64,000 nucleotides of DNA from Galeruca laticollis (taxonomy: Eukaryota > Arthropoda > Insecta > Coleoptera > Chrysomelidae): assembly GCA_963921935.1 (NCBI GenBank), contig OY998176.1, positions 170,248,445-170,312,444 of the forward strand. Reading direction: 5' to 3'. Below the pieces are notes generated by a model. It was not told the origin of the DNA. It did not search any database and saw nothing but the letters and a program-made list of their open reading frames with translations. Positions 45,990 through 57,340 of the stretch are shown here, piece by piece; position 1 is the stretch's first letter; every line of letters starts with the position of its first letter. A program made the position numbers and the translations under genes.

Positions 45990-46980
45990 CTACAAGTTCC
46001 ATAAAAGATCGTCTCATATTAAACAACATCATTGGATAAAAAAAACCGCTGCTCTATTTATTCCTTCTTAACGTTGGTCGATGGTATTTAAGGGATCTTT
46101 ATAAACAAGTGGTTTCATTGCACCCCATAGATCGAAATCGAGAGGTTTAAAGTCTGGACTACGTGTTAGCCAAGGAAAATGGCTACCACGACCAATCCAG
46201 CGTTCAGGAAATTTGTTATTTTAATATGTATTGACTGCTCTCGTATAATGCGGCGATGCACCATCTTACATGAACCACACACTTTGTCTTATATGTGGCA
46301 ATTCTTCCAATAGATCAATGAAATCATTTTGCAAAAAATGTAAGTAGTTCTCACCATTCAAATTACGAGGTAACTCGTATGGTCCTAAGAAATTGTTACC
46401 AATGATACCACACCATACGTTTATTTTGAATTCACATTATGAATGGCTTACTCGTTTATAATGGGGATTTTCAATAGCCCAAAGATGATTGAACCTTAAA
46501 TTAATAATACCACGGCGGTTGAAGGTAGCTTTCTCGGTAAATAATATTCTGTCGACGAAGGTGTGATCAATTTTTTGCCCGTTCCGGATAGTACTTGCAA
46601 ATTGGTATCTTAACGGTAGATCTGCTAAAAATAAATTTTGTACCGGACTAAAATGGTGTAGATGATACTTCTCGAGGTGTAGCCTTTTTAAAATTGAAGT
46701 TTTACTGATTTCTAAAGCAGCAGATGAACGCCGTGTACAAACTCGAGGATCATCTTCAATGCGAACCATTATTTCGTCATATTTATCAGGCGTAATTATT
46801 CTTTCGCCTAAATTCCTAAACAGATTTTCGAATGTTTGATGATTATGTTGCTGCCTGTTTGGATATCTTCTTCAAATATCCTCGTTTCACAGCACGCCTA
46901 CCAAAATTTTGCTAACAGTAAATAGCAACCATATCTCTCATATCTGTATTAGAATAATTATTATGCCTCGACATTTTCTG
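45990..46980 (-). pseudogene. Tc1/mariner-type transposase (DUF4817 + DDE)
   Basis: ATG at about 46980 starts MSRHNNYSNTDMRDMVAIYC, a helix-turn-helix region of the DUF4817 type, then PDKYDEIMVRIEDDPRV-like sequence, and the open part 46769-46437 with ILFTEKATFNRRGI and FNHLWAIENPHYKR. Further on: NVWCGIIGNNFLGPYELPRN, DGASPHYTRAVNTY, and RSPDFKPLDFDLWGAMK. The expected first catalytic Asp (usually FTDEATF) is Glu here; the later Asp residues are readable. Several stops make it a pseudogene. Confidence 0.82.
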
Positions 46981-47159
46981 CTTTTTTTTTAAATTAACCA
47001 ATAAAATGCAAACTAAATATTACAAGACTGACATAATATTGAAACAAATCGAATACTTTGTTGTCAAAATCATTCATGACGTCAGCCTACTACTTTAATA
47101 TTTTCTGAATTGAATAAATATTACTTCGGGAAGAAAAAAATAGAGTAGCGGGATTTTGG

Positions 47160-47761
47160 ATCCAATGATGTTTAATATGAGACGATCTTTTATGGAACGT
47201 GTAGATAAATGTATCGACGAGAAGGGAGGACCTATCGAACATTTAATGTGACACAATTGAAGTTATAATGTTATTTAGCTTAGTTTCTTTTTAAAATTTG
47301 TTTTCGAAATGTTTTCAATGATAATCATGCAGCTGATCCCTAAAATGCGATTATATCGTAAACCGTTAAGTATTAAGGTTGATAACAAGTATACTTATTT
47401 CCCATTAAAAGAACGTAGTTTCAATATTCTTTCACAAAAATACCGCTAACTTAAGCAGAAAAAAAATGTAGGGCACATTGATGCCACAGATGTGGCCTAT
47501 GTAGCGCCCTCTACAAATTTCATGGAAGCAGGTAGCAGATTATGATTTTTCGTGCCCAAAAACCTCTGTTTCCAAATTTTTATGAATACATATCCAAAAA
47601 CGTTAAAGTTATTGCAAAGAGTAAATTTTTGAATTCAACCTTTAACATCCTGTATATTCCTTATTAGCAACATTTTATAAAACCAATTTGGTTTAAATCG
47701 TAATATCTTAAAGTCAGGAATCTACCATGCTTCTATGTACAATTACTTAAGGACCACCCTG
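47160..47761. repeat. Right TIR of the Tc1/mariner-type element, with duplicated coding tail
   Basis: The inner end repeats, in inverted orientation, the C-terminal coding sequence found at 45950-46040 (AATATGAGACGATCTTTTATG and following). It keeps the unoccupied ...ATTACTTAAGGACC site, the mirror of the TTAA where piggyBac inserted on the left. Confidence 0.8.
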
Positions 47762-47769
47762 TATAAGGG

Positions 47770-48310
47770 AATCCGTAATATGTAAAGTATTAAAAAAGCG
47801 ATTCCTTTCACATTCCCTAATACATCTAGGCATTCTTATAATCAGGTGATCAGTATCCCCCTGGGGTATCGCATTCCATACGACATCTACCTCATGTCGA
47901 TGAATCTTGGGAGTTTGAGGAGTACGCTGCAAATATCTTAACCTTTTACCGATTATGTCTCACAAATGTTCATTTGGGGACAAATCCGGGGATCTTCAGG
48001 GCCAAGATAGAATGTTAATTTGAGCCTGGTAGAAGTAGTTCATGATTTGCTTGGTTACATGCCGAACTTTGTTTGGCTGAAATGTTGGATTTTGAAATGC
48101 CTTGAGGAAAGGAATCAGATGAGATTACAATATTTCTTGTATGTATCGATGCGCATTCCTATTGCCCCTGATGAAACTAAAGGAACCTTGAACCATAGGC
48201 AATGGAACCCGCTTCCTGTCCTTCTCACCCTCGCTGGACCATCATGCACGTCTAGGCAGAACCGGGATTCATCACCGAAGATGATATTGTTCCATTACTG
48301 ATTCCACACT
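47770..48310 (-). pseudogene. Tc1-type transposase C-terminal remnant
   Basis: From high to low coordinates: DESRFCLDVHDGPARVRR-like sequence near 48260, FIRGNRNAHRYIQEIL near 48160, then RSPDLSPNEHL and GKRLRYLQRTPQTP (about 47970-47930). The open frame 47932-47747 follows with EVDVVWNAIPQGDTDHLIIR and MPRCIRECERNR. This is the classic Tc1 DDE end, including the SPDLSPxEH motif. The N-terminal paired-like domain is missing, and frameshifts are present. Confidence 0.8.
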
Positions 48311-49639
48311 GGTGGTTCTTAGCAACACTGGAGTCGATTTCTTCGATTTTCCAGTTCATCCAGTACTTACAGCAATAATATAATTAACATTTTTGTTTGT
48401 TTTGTTTTGATGAAGGATTTTTATTAAATTTAAGCCCATTAGAAACATACTAAAAGTATCTATTGCTATTGCTTGGTTCTACGCCGTTGACGACTTTTAG
48501 CATTGTATGTGATTGTACTTCCACTCCTAGTATCAACGCATTGAAGCAGAGGCCTATTTTGTTTCTTTCTTCGGCAAGCTTGCGCTTTATAATACATGGT
48601 TTGTGGATAGACATTGCTGCTGCTTCAATCCTCTCTTGAAAAACAGCAATGCTCAACTGATAGCGCTCAAATTCTAATTTTGTATTAAGACTTTTTTCTA
48701 CTCCTGTTTTATAATACAGGAAAAAATAGACAACTCAATGTTTGCATATTCTATAGGCTTCAGTTTTTCGGTATTAACGGAACTGTCCCAGAATTCGACA
48801 ATTTAAGATATGGTCGACAAATTATACAAGTTAGAAAATAGATAGTATCAATAGATATTGAAACTGACTGTTTCAATAGATTAAATATAATGTGAAGGAA
48901 GTTATATTTATGTATTATCATGGCAGCTACAAAAAAAATCCTGTAATTGTTTTGGTGGAATTCCATAAAAAATGAAGGACCAGAAATTATGCTTTTTTTA
49001 TAGCATAACTTCAACTTATTACAAAAACACTTCCTTCACTGTTACACCACAGGTACCTGAGCGTTGGGCTTTTCCCTAGGACTACATTTTGTCCACTCTC
49101 TGACTTGCTTACAATTTTTACTTAAAACTTGTTATGAATTTCTGTACATTTGTTTCCCCACGTAATATATGATGCAGTGTTATTTTTTTTCCATACACAA
49201 TATGTCACCTTATTTTATGAGACAAGGCTCATTAACAATCACGTGCTTGTGAAGGAATAAAATATTCTCATGTCCAAAATATTACAAGTGGTGTCTGGAC
49301 AATTTCGAATGTAAGCGACTGGGTCGATCGTTTAGTTACCCTGTTGACACACTTATTACTTAATCAATACACCTCGCGTCATATCATTTTTGATCAATTT
49401 ATTCTGCGTAATGGAACATTTATTATTAAACATTACAGTGACTGTATATTCGACATCCAATTTTGTAGGTTGTACATTAATTCGACAGTGAGCTGAACAT
49501 AAATTAGTCAGGTGTCTGTAAATCAGAGAGAACGATGCTCTCAAATGCGTCTCCATTAAAATGGTTTAGTTTTCCATTGTTATTGACTTAATTTCAATAC
49601 AACATTACTGCACAAAGTCTTGAATTATAAAAAAACTTC
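48311..49639. other. Unassigned stretch
   Basis: A minus-strand frame at 48656-48450 (68 residues, extending upstream to about 48690 without an ATG) has no recognised domain. The rest is AT-rich and without a supportable feature. Confidence 0.3.
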
Positions 49640-51620
49640 TTTTCTTCATTTTTAATGGAGCTTATATTTTTTTTGTAGGATTTCTTTCAAATTATAGAAT
49701 ATTTGATCCTTTAAGCTAGTCCATTTCCACTCATTTAAGCCACCTCTTATCATGGTGCTTATCAAATATTGACCGTTTCTTATTTTTAAAATTCTTCCTG
49801 GATAGGACTCATCGAGATTATTCACTATAACGTAATCATTAATGGTAATATCAGTCTTTACTATTTTCTCCTTATTTAGAAAGTTCTCTTTGGTTACAGG
49901 TACATAGTATTTATTTTAATTAGCTTTTGAGTCTATTTTGTTTGTTTTATTGGATTTTTCTATTTGATTCACCTTTTCCTCACTTTTTCACTTTCTTTCT
50001 TCTTTGGCCCTTTCAATTTCCTTTTTTTTAATTTTATTTTTTGTACAGTATTTCATCCATTCCTCCGAGGTCCCAACATAAGGAATTTGGTCAGAAAGTT
50101 TCTTTTAAGTTTTCTTGACGTTTCACGATACAGGCGAAAGAAAGTCTTAAATTGAGATGGGTAAAACGACCTCATATTTATTCGGCACGGTACTCTCAAT
50201 TGTTTCTGGTGGAATAATTTTTTTGTGTTTATTCTCAGATTTCTTTATATAATTCAGGCTAATTAACTAATTTTTTTTGAAAAAAAAATTGTTATCAAAT
50301 ATTGGAAAAATGAATTAACTAGGTTGGGATTGGAGGGGTTGAAAAGGGGTGGAAAAATACATTATTGCGAGTTGCGGCCAAAATTGAGGTTTTAGAAAAA
50401 AAAAGTTAAATATAAAAGTTGTATATCTCAAAAAGATATACTTTTTCACATAATCTCAAAATTTCCGACTAGGTATTATGTTTATACTTTTAGTTTCCGT
50501 AAAAAATGATCCATTTTAATTAAAATTTGGTAAAAGGTAGCTTTTATAGTCCCAAACTATGAAAAATTTTACAATGAAATATTGAAATTTTTTCGAGTTA
50601 TGACGTTTTTTGCTCAAAATCTCTTTTTATTGTAACGAAAAAAATTTTTCACGTACAATTTTCGTTTGAAAAAAAAGTTATTTTGACCAAAGAATGTCAT
50701 AATTCGAAAATTTTTCAATATTTTATTGTGAAAATGTTTATGATAGTTTGAGACTATAAAAGCTACCTTTTACCAAATTTTCATTGAAATTTAACATTTT
50801 TTGCGGAAACTAAAAACGTGTAAGTCGGGTTTTCTTGTTTTTCTTGGAAATTTTGAGGTTATGTGAAAAAGTAATTTTTTTAAAAGTTGTAGCTCTTTTC
50901 GCGGTATACTTCTAACTTTTTTTTCTATAACCTCAACTATGGCCGCAAATCACAATAATGTGTTTTCCACCCCCTTTCCTTCCCCCAAATCCACCCCGCA
51001 AATTTCCACCTAGTAAATTTATTTTTCCAACGTTTGTAATAACCCCCTCTATCACTTCCCCTACACGCAATTTAAATAACAATTTTTTATTTCAAAGAAT
51101 TTAATTCGCCTGGACTAATATTATTTTCTAGTAACTGTATATTATGATTTGTATCATTGTCTTAGTTATTTTCATTTACTGTCTCTTCCTCTGTAGGTTC
51201 CGGTATATTATTTTTTATGAGTTTGTTTTCAGGTGATTTTATATTTTCTGATAACTGTTTATTATAATTTGTAATATTGTATTCGGTGCTACCATTAATT
51301 GTCTTCTCTTCAGTAGTTTCTTTTCAAGTGTCTTCATAATTTCTGGTAGATGTTTAGCAACCTTTATTGGCGTCTCATTCTCAGTTTTTGCTACTAAAAT
51401 ATTGGTGCTTCTGTTTAGTTCAACAGCTTCTCTAACGGTTGAGTTTCTTTTTCTTTGAATTCACTTGTTGAGAAATTTTTCGTCTCATTCACTATCTATC
51501 TTCATTTTCAAATTCCTCAGCAATTATTGCATGTTCTCAAACTTTTCCTAGGATAAGTCCGTCTTCAACTTCGATTATCACTGAAACGTTTTCATTTTCT
51601 TTAAATCATAATCCTGAACT
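49640..51620 (-). pseudogene. Tail of a DDE (pogo-like) transposase, split by a foldback element
   Basis: Minus strand, from 51320 down: ETTEEKTINGSTEYNITNYN, polar repeats with ENIKSPENK and ENNISPGE. After the foldback element come IPYVGTSEEWMKYCTKNKI and a Lys/Glu-rich helix, then DYVIVNNLDESYPGRILKI, LISTMIRGGLNEWKW and KDQIFYNLKEILQ. The last part resembles the small beta domain that ends many insect DDE-1 (pogo/Jerky-like) transposases. Catalytic parts are not seen. Several stops. The family call is tentative. Confidence 0.4.
50253..51114. mobile_element. Foldback element (~860 bp) inside the transposase tail
   Basis: Almost fully palindromic: AAAAGGTAGCTTTTATAGTC (about 50534) against its mirror near 50755, TTTTCACATAATCTCAAAATTT against the mirror near 50860, GCGAGTTGCGGCC against GGCCGCAAATCAC near 50942. 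Outer ends TTCAGGCTAATTAA and, inverted, TCCAGGCGAATTAA. No coding capacity. Confidence 0.75.
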
Positions 51621-51670
51621 TAGTGGAAGCGAATAAAAAATAATAAATAGTTTGACTCTTTTATTTCATT

Positions 51671-51709
51671 CGCCAACGTTTTGGTGCAATTTATCATCTT
51701 CATCAGGGC
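51671..51709 (-). ncRNA. PLE hammerhead-like motif
   Basis: Minus strand GCCCTGATGAAGATGA, then GCACCAAAACGTTGGCG. CTGATGA is intact, but CAAAAC stands where CGAAAC is expected, so cleavage is doubtful. The location at the PLE 3' end is as known for the family. Confidence 0.6.
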
Positions 51710-52006
51710 AACAAAAACAATACCGAACAATGAAAATATAGTTTTACAACAAATTGGAACATACAGATGACAAATAGCGTTCAAAAAACAAGGCTACACT
51801 GAACAAAAGCTTAACAATAGTAGAGGAAAACTCACCTAAAAATATGAATCAAACCTGGTCACAAGGTTGTAACAATATATAAAATACATTGGTAAAATGC
51901 CGAAGTGAAACAGTAAACAATTGAAAAGTAAAAACAATTAAGAAACAGTACACACAGCTAATGGGTTCGACAGCATTTACAAAGCTGAAGATAGAATTGA
52001 TACTTC

Positions 52007-52420
52007 CTAAAACTGAATACTCGAGTATGAGGTGTTGCCAAATTGTATTGATAATCTACGAATAAAATTATTAATTAGATGGTTATATATTCGACTTAAA
52101 TTATCCGTATCTGTATTTTTGTTAATAGAATTCTTGTCTTTTTTGATCATAACCAACTCATTAATTCGACTATTTTTGTAATTCATCTCGAAATCAATAA
52201 TGCTCAAGTTTACAAAATCGAAGTTATGGTTTTTTTCAAAATGATGAAACTGCAATGCTGTTTTGTTAGGGTCAGTTAAATGTTTATTCATACAAGAATT
52301 TTTGTGTTTTCGAACTCTATCTCGGAGGAGCCGTTTAGTTTGGCCAACATATGAAGCAGAACAATCCTGACAGGGAATTCTATAAACTAAATTCGAATTG
52401 TATAGTTAGACCAAATCATC
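52007..52420 (-). pseudogene. PLE GIY-YIG endonuclease
   Basis: LVYRIPCQDCSASYVGQTKR then LLRDRVRKHKN: the tyrosine of the first motif, the Cys-x2-Cys pair special to PLE endonucleases, YVGQT (GIY-YIG second half) and the catalytic Arg helix are all visible. It continues into the open frame 52291-52007 with FHHFEKNHNFDF (the conserved His-rich part) and NELVMIKKDKNSINK (Glu of the active site). It would nick target DNA for insertion. Confidence 0.8.
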
Positions 52421-52831
52421 TTCGATCGAACTATAAAAATCGCTGAACTTTTTTGTATGATAAAATACTATCTGATTTGTATCATAAGATAAAATGTGTT
52501 CGATTCTCTGAGATAATCCATTAACAAACGGAATTTTATAATAATTCTTTTGATTGCTTTTAGAAGCGTTTCGAATTCGACTGTTATCAATGATCTGTAT
52601 GATTTTATTATTAATAGACCTAGAATAATTATAAAAGCAATCTTTTGTTGGAATTGGTTACATGAATGGCAACTGAGAAGTCTGCCTGAGGAGACCGATT
52701 TTTCATAAAAATTACTAATTAAAGTTTGGTGTTCTGTTCTGATTACAACGACATCTAAAAAGGTAAACTGCGGGATGAATTTTCACTTTCTAAAGTAAAT
52801 TGAACATTTGCGTTGAAACAATTAGAATAGG

Positions 52832-53500
52832 TCAGCACATTATCACTTCTCTTTTTGGTACGGACATGATGGTATCATCAACATTCAACTTTAATAGAGG
52901 CACTGAAAAAGGCAAGCCAGACACTATTTCACTCAAAACATTCTCCATAACTATATTAACCAACATAGGGCTCGCTGGATTATCCATTGCAGTTCCACTA
53001 ATTGGTTTATAATGTTTACCATCAAATTGAAAGTAACTGCTGTCAAACAAAAATGTTATTAGTTTTAAAATCACATCAAGTGGAATGCTTGGAATGGTAA
53101 CTGCGATTTCCCAAGTTTCCTTAATGTATTTGACTACTAGGTCGTGAGTAACATTAGTGAGCAAAGACACAACATCAAGACTGATCAGCACATAATCTTC
53201 TGGTAAAACTACACGTTCAAGATAATTCTTCAATTCAAATGAATTGTTTATTGGAAATTTGAAGGTAGAAACAATTGGTTCCAATAATTCAGCCACAAAG
53301 TGAGAAATCTTATATGAATGAGACTGTATGCAAGGTACTACAGGTCTCAATTTATTATTTTTGGGAAGTTTTACTATGCCATAAATTCTAAGTGGAACAG
53401 CATTATAGATTTTCAAACTCATTGACTTTACGTCATCTATATATCCTTCGGAATTGAGATGACGTTAAATCAAATAGTGGAATGGAAAGTCATTTATCAA
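52832..53500 (-). pseudogene. PLE reverse transcriptase
   Basis: Open for 196 codons from 53422. It starts RIYGIVKLPKNNKLRPVV (template-binding motif), then EDYVLISLDVVSLLTNV (motif A, catalytic Asp in SLDVVSL), HYKPISGTAMDNPASPML (motif B, with Gly changed from the usual MGSPLSP) and LNVDDTIMSVP (motif C; NVDD where YVDD is usual). Upstream sequence in the same frame (FPFHYLI*RHLNSEGY) has a stop near 53468. Altered motif B and C suggest decay. Confidence 0.87.
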
Positions 53501-53554
53501 TTTTCAATTAATCATAGTTTGGCTACGAACTTTTTAGGCATCCCACTCGCAATA

Positions 53555-54190
53555 TATTTTTCATGCCGCTGGCCAGTTTTGCAGGGTTCAAACTCCGCCG
53601 GGAATATTAAATTCCCGGCATAGTACTTACAAAAGTGACATTTGTCAAAAATTCACTAGAAGTTTGACATAAAAGAGAAATCTGTCGTTAATATTTTACT
53701 TTTTAAAAATGATTCAAATTTGTTGGCATGACAAATTTTGTGGATTACACGTCCAGAAAATGTTTTTGTGAGGGCTCGTATTGCTCCGCCTCGGCTACGC
53801 AATACAAATCACACTCGCCAAATATCATTTTCTGGTCTAGTGATCCAAATAACTATTTCATGCCGTCAGCCATGATCGACAGTATTGCGGGATTCAAAAT
53901 CCGCTGAAAACATCAAACTCCCGGCCCAGTACTTACAAAAGTGATATTTGCTAAGAATTTACTAGAAGTGAAGCAGCATTGATTCTTAATTTTCTAAATG
54001 TTTGACGTAAAAGAGAAACTTTCGTTAATTTTTCACTTTTTAAAAATGATTTAAATTTGTTGGCATGAAAAATATTGTGTATTTCACGACCAAAAAATGT
54101 TTTGCGAGTGCTCGTGTTGCTTCGCCTCAGCTACAACTGACATTCGCAAAATATCATTTTCTGGACTAGTGATCCAAATAACTATTTTAA
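53555..54190 (+). repeat. ~300-330-bp tandem duplication
   Basis: Two units: from about 53560 and from about 53858. Shared words include AGTACTTACAAAAGTGA, AAATTTGTTGGCATGA, and ATATCATTTTCTGG plus TAGTGATCCAAATAACTAT at the unit ends. Copies differ by small indels and about 10 percent substitutions by eye. Function unknown. From 54191 to 54640 nothing was recognised. Confidence 0.75.
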
Positions 54191-54639
54191 CATACTAAAT
54201 TTGATATAAGATACTTTTCTTCGATTAAAGAGATGGGTGAAGGTCGTTTCTAATTCGGATACTCTACTATTACCAAATCTCTCACACTCAAAGCGTAATG
54301 TTGACATATCAAAATACTCTAGTTGCATGCTCTAATGAAACGTGAATCCAAAATATTCATTAGTATAAAATGGAAAATGTTTTTTCTAGATCAAGACCAA
54401 GAACCCGAAAATGAATTTATTTTTTCGAAATTGTTAAATTAAATTGGGGAATTTGAATTTTTATTAAGACATTTTGAATGCAATTTCAATCATTAAGTTC
54501 GTGAGATTCCCTAGTACAATGCTGTAAACGGCAGGTTATGAAAGTTATCTAGTTTCATACCATCCTACCCGTTTTTTTAGTTCAGCCGTCCAAATAGAAT
54601 TTACGAATTATACTTTAAATAATTGAGGTATACATACAA

Positions 54640-56340
54640 GGGCGTAGCCAGGATTTATAACAGTAGGGGGGGCGAACCATGATCCATGGTCGTCCAAAAT
54701 GTAAAATGTTAGGATAAAAGAAGAGGCAAAAGAAAACATAACTTTGAGATTTTAATTATACTTAAATTAGAATAATAACATTTTTCTTGGGTTTAAACTA
54801 AATTTATCCAAAACTTTCTTCACTATGCAGTCCTGATTTTCATTCAATTATGATGCGCGCTCATCAAACACAACCCAGTAAGTCAGTCATCACCCACTGT
54901 ACTGCTGAGCCAGGTTTTAACCCTCCGTAGAGTACTGAACTATCTTTTCACGGTAGAAGTAGTGGATCGGAAAGAACTTAATATTAGCAGTGCGTGCCTT
55001 GTTGCAGGGAAAGAACATAAGCTTCCTCCAAAAGTGCAGCCACTTCGATGTCCTTTAATTTGTCTTCTGCTCAACTCTTTTTCTTCCACATATTGTTCCA
55101 CAAATCTAGTTCTGCAGAGACATCACCCAACTTTCTGCATTATTTTTGAAATATTTTGGAGCCATTTTGAGAATGCTTGAAGGATGAAGATAAGTTAAAG
55201 CAAAAGCAGGTATGTCTTTGTTGGAACATCTAGCATCTGAAGAAGAAGTTAAAGAATCAAGATAGGTGATGATGATTAACCGCTTCCAGTATTCAGCTGC
55301 AGACTCAGATGGTGGATTACTTCTATGTACTTGCTTTTGAGTGACTCGTGGTACTGATAACTCAACCCGTACTTTCTCTGCGATATCAAGTGATTTTTTA
55401 AATAAATCATAAGAAACATTTTCGACATCTTGTCGATCTTCTTTGATTACATCTAGAATATCATCAACATGTTTCTTCGCCATATCCAAATCCATACTTT
55501 TACCTTGTGAAACGTTTAGAACGAGTTCCAAAATTGCAGGGTATCTTGCAATTATGCTTAAGCCTAAGATGAATATTGGTTTAGTAACTGCACAGTGCAA
55601 TTGGCAGGCATATTTTCTTGTTGCATAGTTTTCTTCGACAGATAGATGTTCTAGTGCTTTAACAATGTCAGTGATGCTTCCTGAAAAAATTTTCATGCTC
55701 TTATATTTTCCGATCATCTGGTCTCACAGAGCCTTGAAAGATTTGGAACCGATTTTATTTTCTTCAATCGTCTTACTATTTGCAACTGGACATCAACAGC
55801 AGCATTTTCTAGAAATGCTTTTGCAGCAGCTGTTGAAGATTTGTGGTAATGGCTGCCAACGTGCTTTCTACAATAATCATGTACATCCTTAAACTTCATG
55901 TATGGCCTTACCATGAATGACCCCAAAACCCCTTCAACTATAGCAATTCTTGGCGGAAATAAAACACAATACAAACATAGAGCACCTTTAGACCGATTTG
56001 AGTACACCAGCCATGGAGTATATTGATCTAACCAGCGATGGTTAAATTTTTTTTTCAAGTGAATGGCATCAGAAGCAAAATCGTAATTGGATGATGGAAC
56101 CCCAGGGATTGTCAACAATTCCCCCTTTTTTTTCAGAAGGCAGGTTATTGGCACAACTAACATAACGACCAATGTCATATTCATGGTAGCCATCGCGTTC
56201 TTCAGTTTGTTTAGAGGTCCCAGTTCCAGAGACAGCTTCATGTAGATTTGAAGAACTACTTGAGCCTCCTTCAAAAATAGATTCCGATTTTGATGTTCCG
56301 ACTATTTTATTTTCATCTTCATCTCAATCATTGCTTCCAC
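54640..56340 (-). pseudogene. hAT transposase of the ZMYM/TTF type, internally deleted
   Basis: N to C on the minus strand: DGYHEYDIGRYVSCANNLPS (about 56210-56150), a frameshift in a homopolymer near 56125, the TTF-type zinc finger FNHRWLDQYTPWLVYSNRSK with LCLYCVLFPP, a conserved GSHYHKSS stretch, then LSRLCETR at 55720. Normally a large middle region with the first catalytic acidic residues comes before the LCETRW motif; it is missing here. The 203-codon frame 55717-55106 follows (VPRVTQKQVHRSNPPSES, AAEYWKRLIIITYLDSL). The C-terminal dimerisation domain is at about 55010-54850 (LLILSSFRSTTSTVKR, FSTLRRVKTWLSSTV) with stops. It is a dead, deleted copy. Confidence 0.82.
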
Positions 56341-57110
56341 TCCCACTACTGTCATCATGAACTTTTTCCCGTTTTAGAGATTTTTCACCCAAAAATAATA
56401 ACCTAATATCATTCTTGTTCTTAGTCCCTAGTATAAAACAAAACTACCATGTAGAGATAGCTTATAGTGTGGCGTGGGTATACTATATCTGATATTAATA
56501 TCTTTTCTCTAGATTAAAAACTCAAAATTAAATGAATGGCACGTATGAAGTGCTGTTTAATCTTCAATACGTGAAAACTTCAAGTTTTTATATTTAGTCC
56601 GATTTGACATATCAGCTGTCACAATCGGTGCATTGTTGTAACTTTTGTTATAACTTGATTAGAAGGCAAAAAAGTGTGCATCACAATAATGAAAAATATA
56701 TAAAATTATTATAATAATGCACAAAATATTTTGCCAAAACTAATAAAAATTGTTTCACAAAGATACAAGCAAAGAGTAAAGAGCAATTGGCAATTTTGTA
56801 AAAGGCTGCAATTAATTTTTTTTCCAAACGTTTCGATACAAAAACGGCCGATAATTGAAAACAATAATTTTGAACAAAAACAAACATCGGCTATATTATA
56901 TCTACATTATAAGCTATTATTACATGGTAGTTTTGTTTTTTTGGTGCTGGTCGAGTAACCAGTTTTCAAATTTTTGGACCATTTCTAATGTATTGACTCT
57001 AAAGTTTTAATTAAAAATTTAATTTTCTGCTCAAATTATTCCACTTACCTTTTTGTAACAAATTTCCTATATCCATATTGTCTTTTCTGTCTCTTTATTC
57101 TGTGGTAAAA
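56341..57110. other. Unassigned, possibly 5' part of the hAT element
   Basis: No gene found. A poly(G) run with GTAGTTGCGCCACCCTGCC at 57990-58030 and GGGCGTAGCCAGG with a G-run at 54648-54680 could be the two hAT ends, but they do not align cleanly, so the element's right boundary is open. Confidence 0.3.
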
Positions 57111-57114
57111 CTAT

Positions 57115-57340
57115 TGTTACGGATTTTTCCTCTTGTTTTTCGTGCCTCGCTTTCTATTTGCCGTATCCTGCACTATGTGCTGTACTGTACTGTCTGTCTT
57201 CGCGCCGGATAGGTATTTAACTTTATATAACCTTTTGAACCTAGAAATTGCCAGAACATTCGCATCGCCGGTTCCCGTATATTCCTCACATGTATCTCGA
57301 TTTTCTCGATTTCGAAGAAACCCAGTGGCGTTCCGTTACA
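57115..57340 (+). repeat. Solo LTR (226 bp) with CTAT duplication
   Basis: Begins TGTTACGGATTTTTCC and ends GTTCCGTTACA (TG...CA). It is flanked on both sides by CTAT (57111-57114 and 57341-57344). Internally a TATA box CTTTATATAA lies near 57208, and GC-content is higher than around it. This is what recombination between the two LTRs of a gypsy-like element leaves. The strand is inferred from TG to CA and the TATA box. Confidence 0.65.

Larger units (their letters stand above)
43101..47761 (-). mobile_element. Tc1/mariner-type element with ~590-bp TIRs, interrupted by piggyBac
   Basis: Ends CAGGGTGGTCCTTAAG... and its mirror CTTAAGGACCACCCTG, each next to TA (43099-43100, 47762-47763). Beyond the piggyBac insertion the left repeat continues from 45477 to about 46040 and mirrors about 47160-47761. 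Shared words include GTAGATTCCTGAC-type sequence, GTAGAGGGCGCTACATAGGC and TTTTAGGGATCAGCTGCATG. The repeats include the last coding part of the transposase. A decayed transposase lies between on the minus strand. Confidence 0.85.
51640..53510 (-). mobile_element. Penelope-like element 2, partial
   Basis: Minus strand: reverse transcriptase (53500-52832), a linker, GIY-YIG-type endonuclease (about 52410-52007), and a hammerhead-like motif at the 3' end (51709-51671). Better preserved than element 1. The 5' end before the RT is missing or unrecognised. Confidence 0.85.

Noticed and set aside
48450..48690. 68-codon frame as a host gene exon
   Set aside because: Open and fairly balanced in composition, but no domain, no splice sites that convince, and it sits between transposon remnants.
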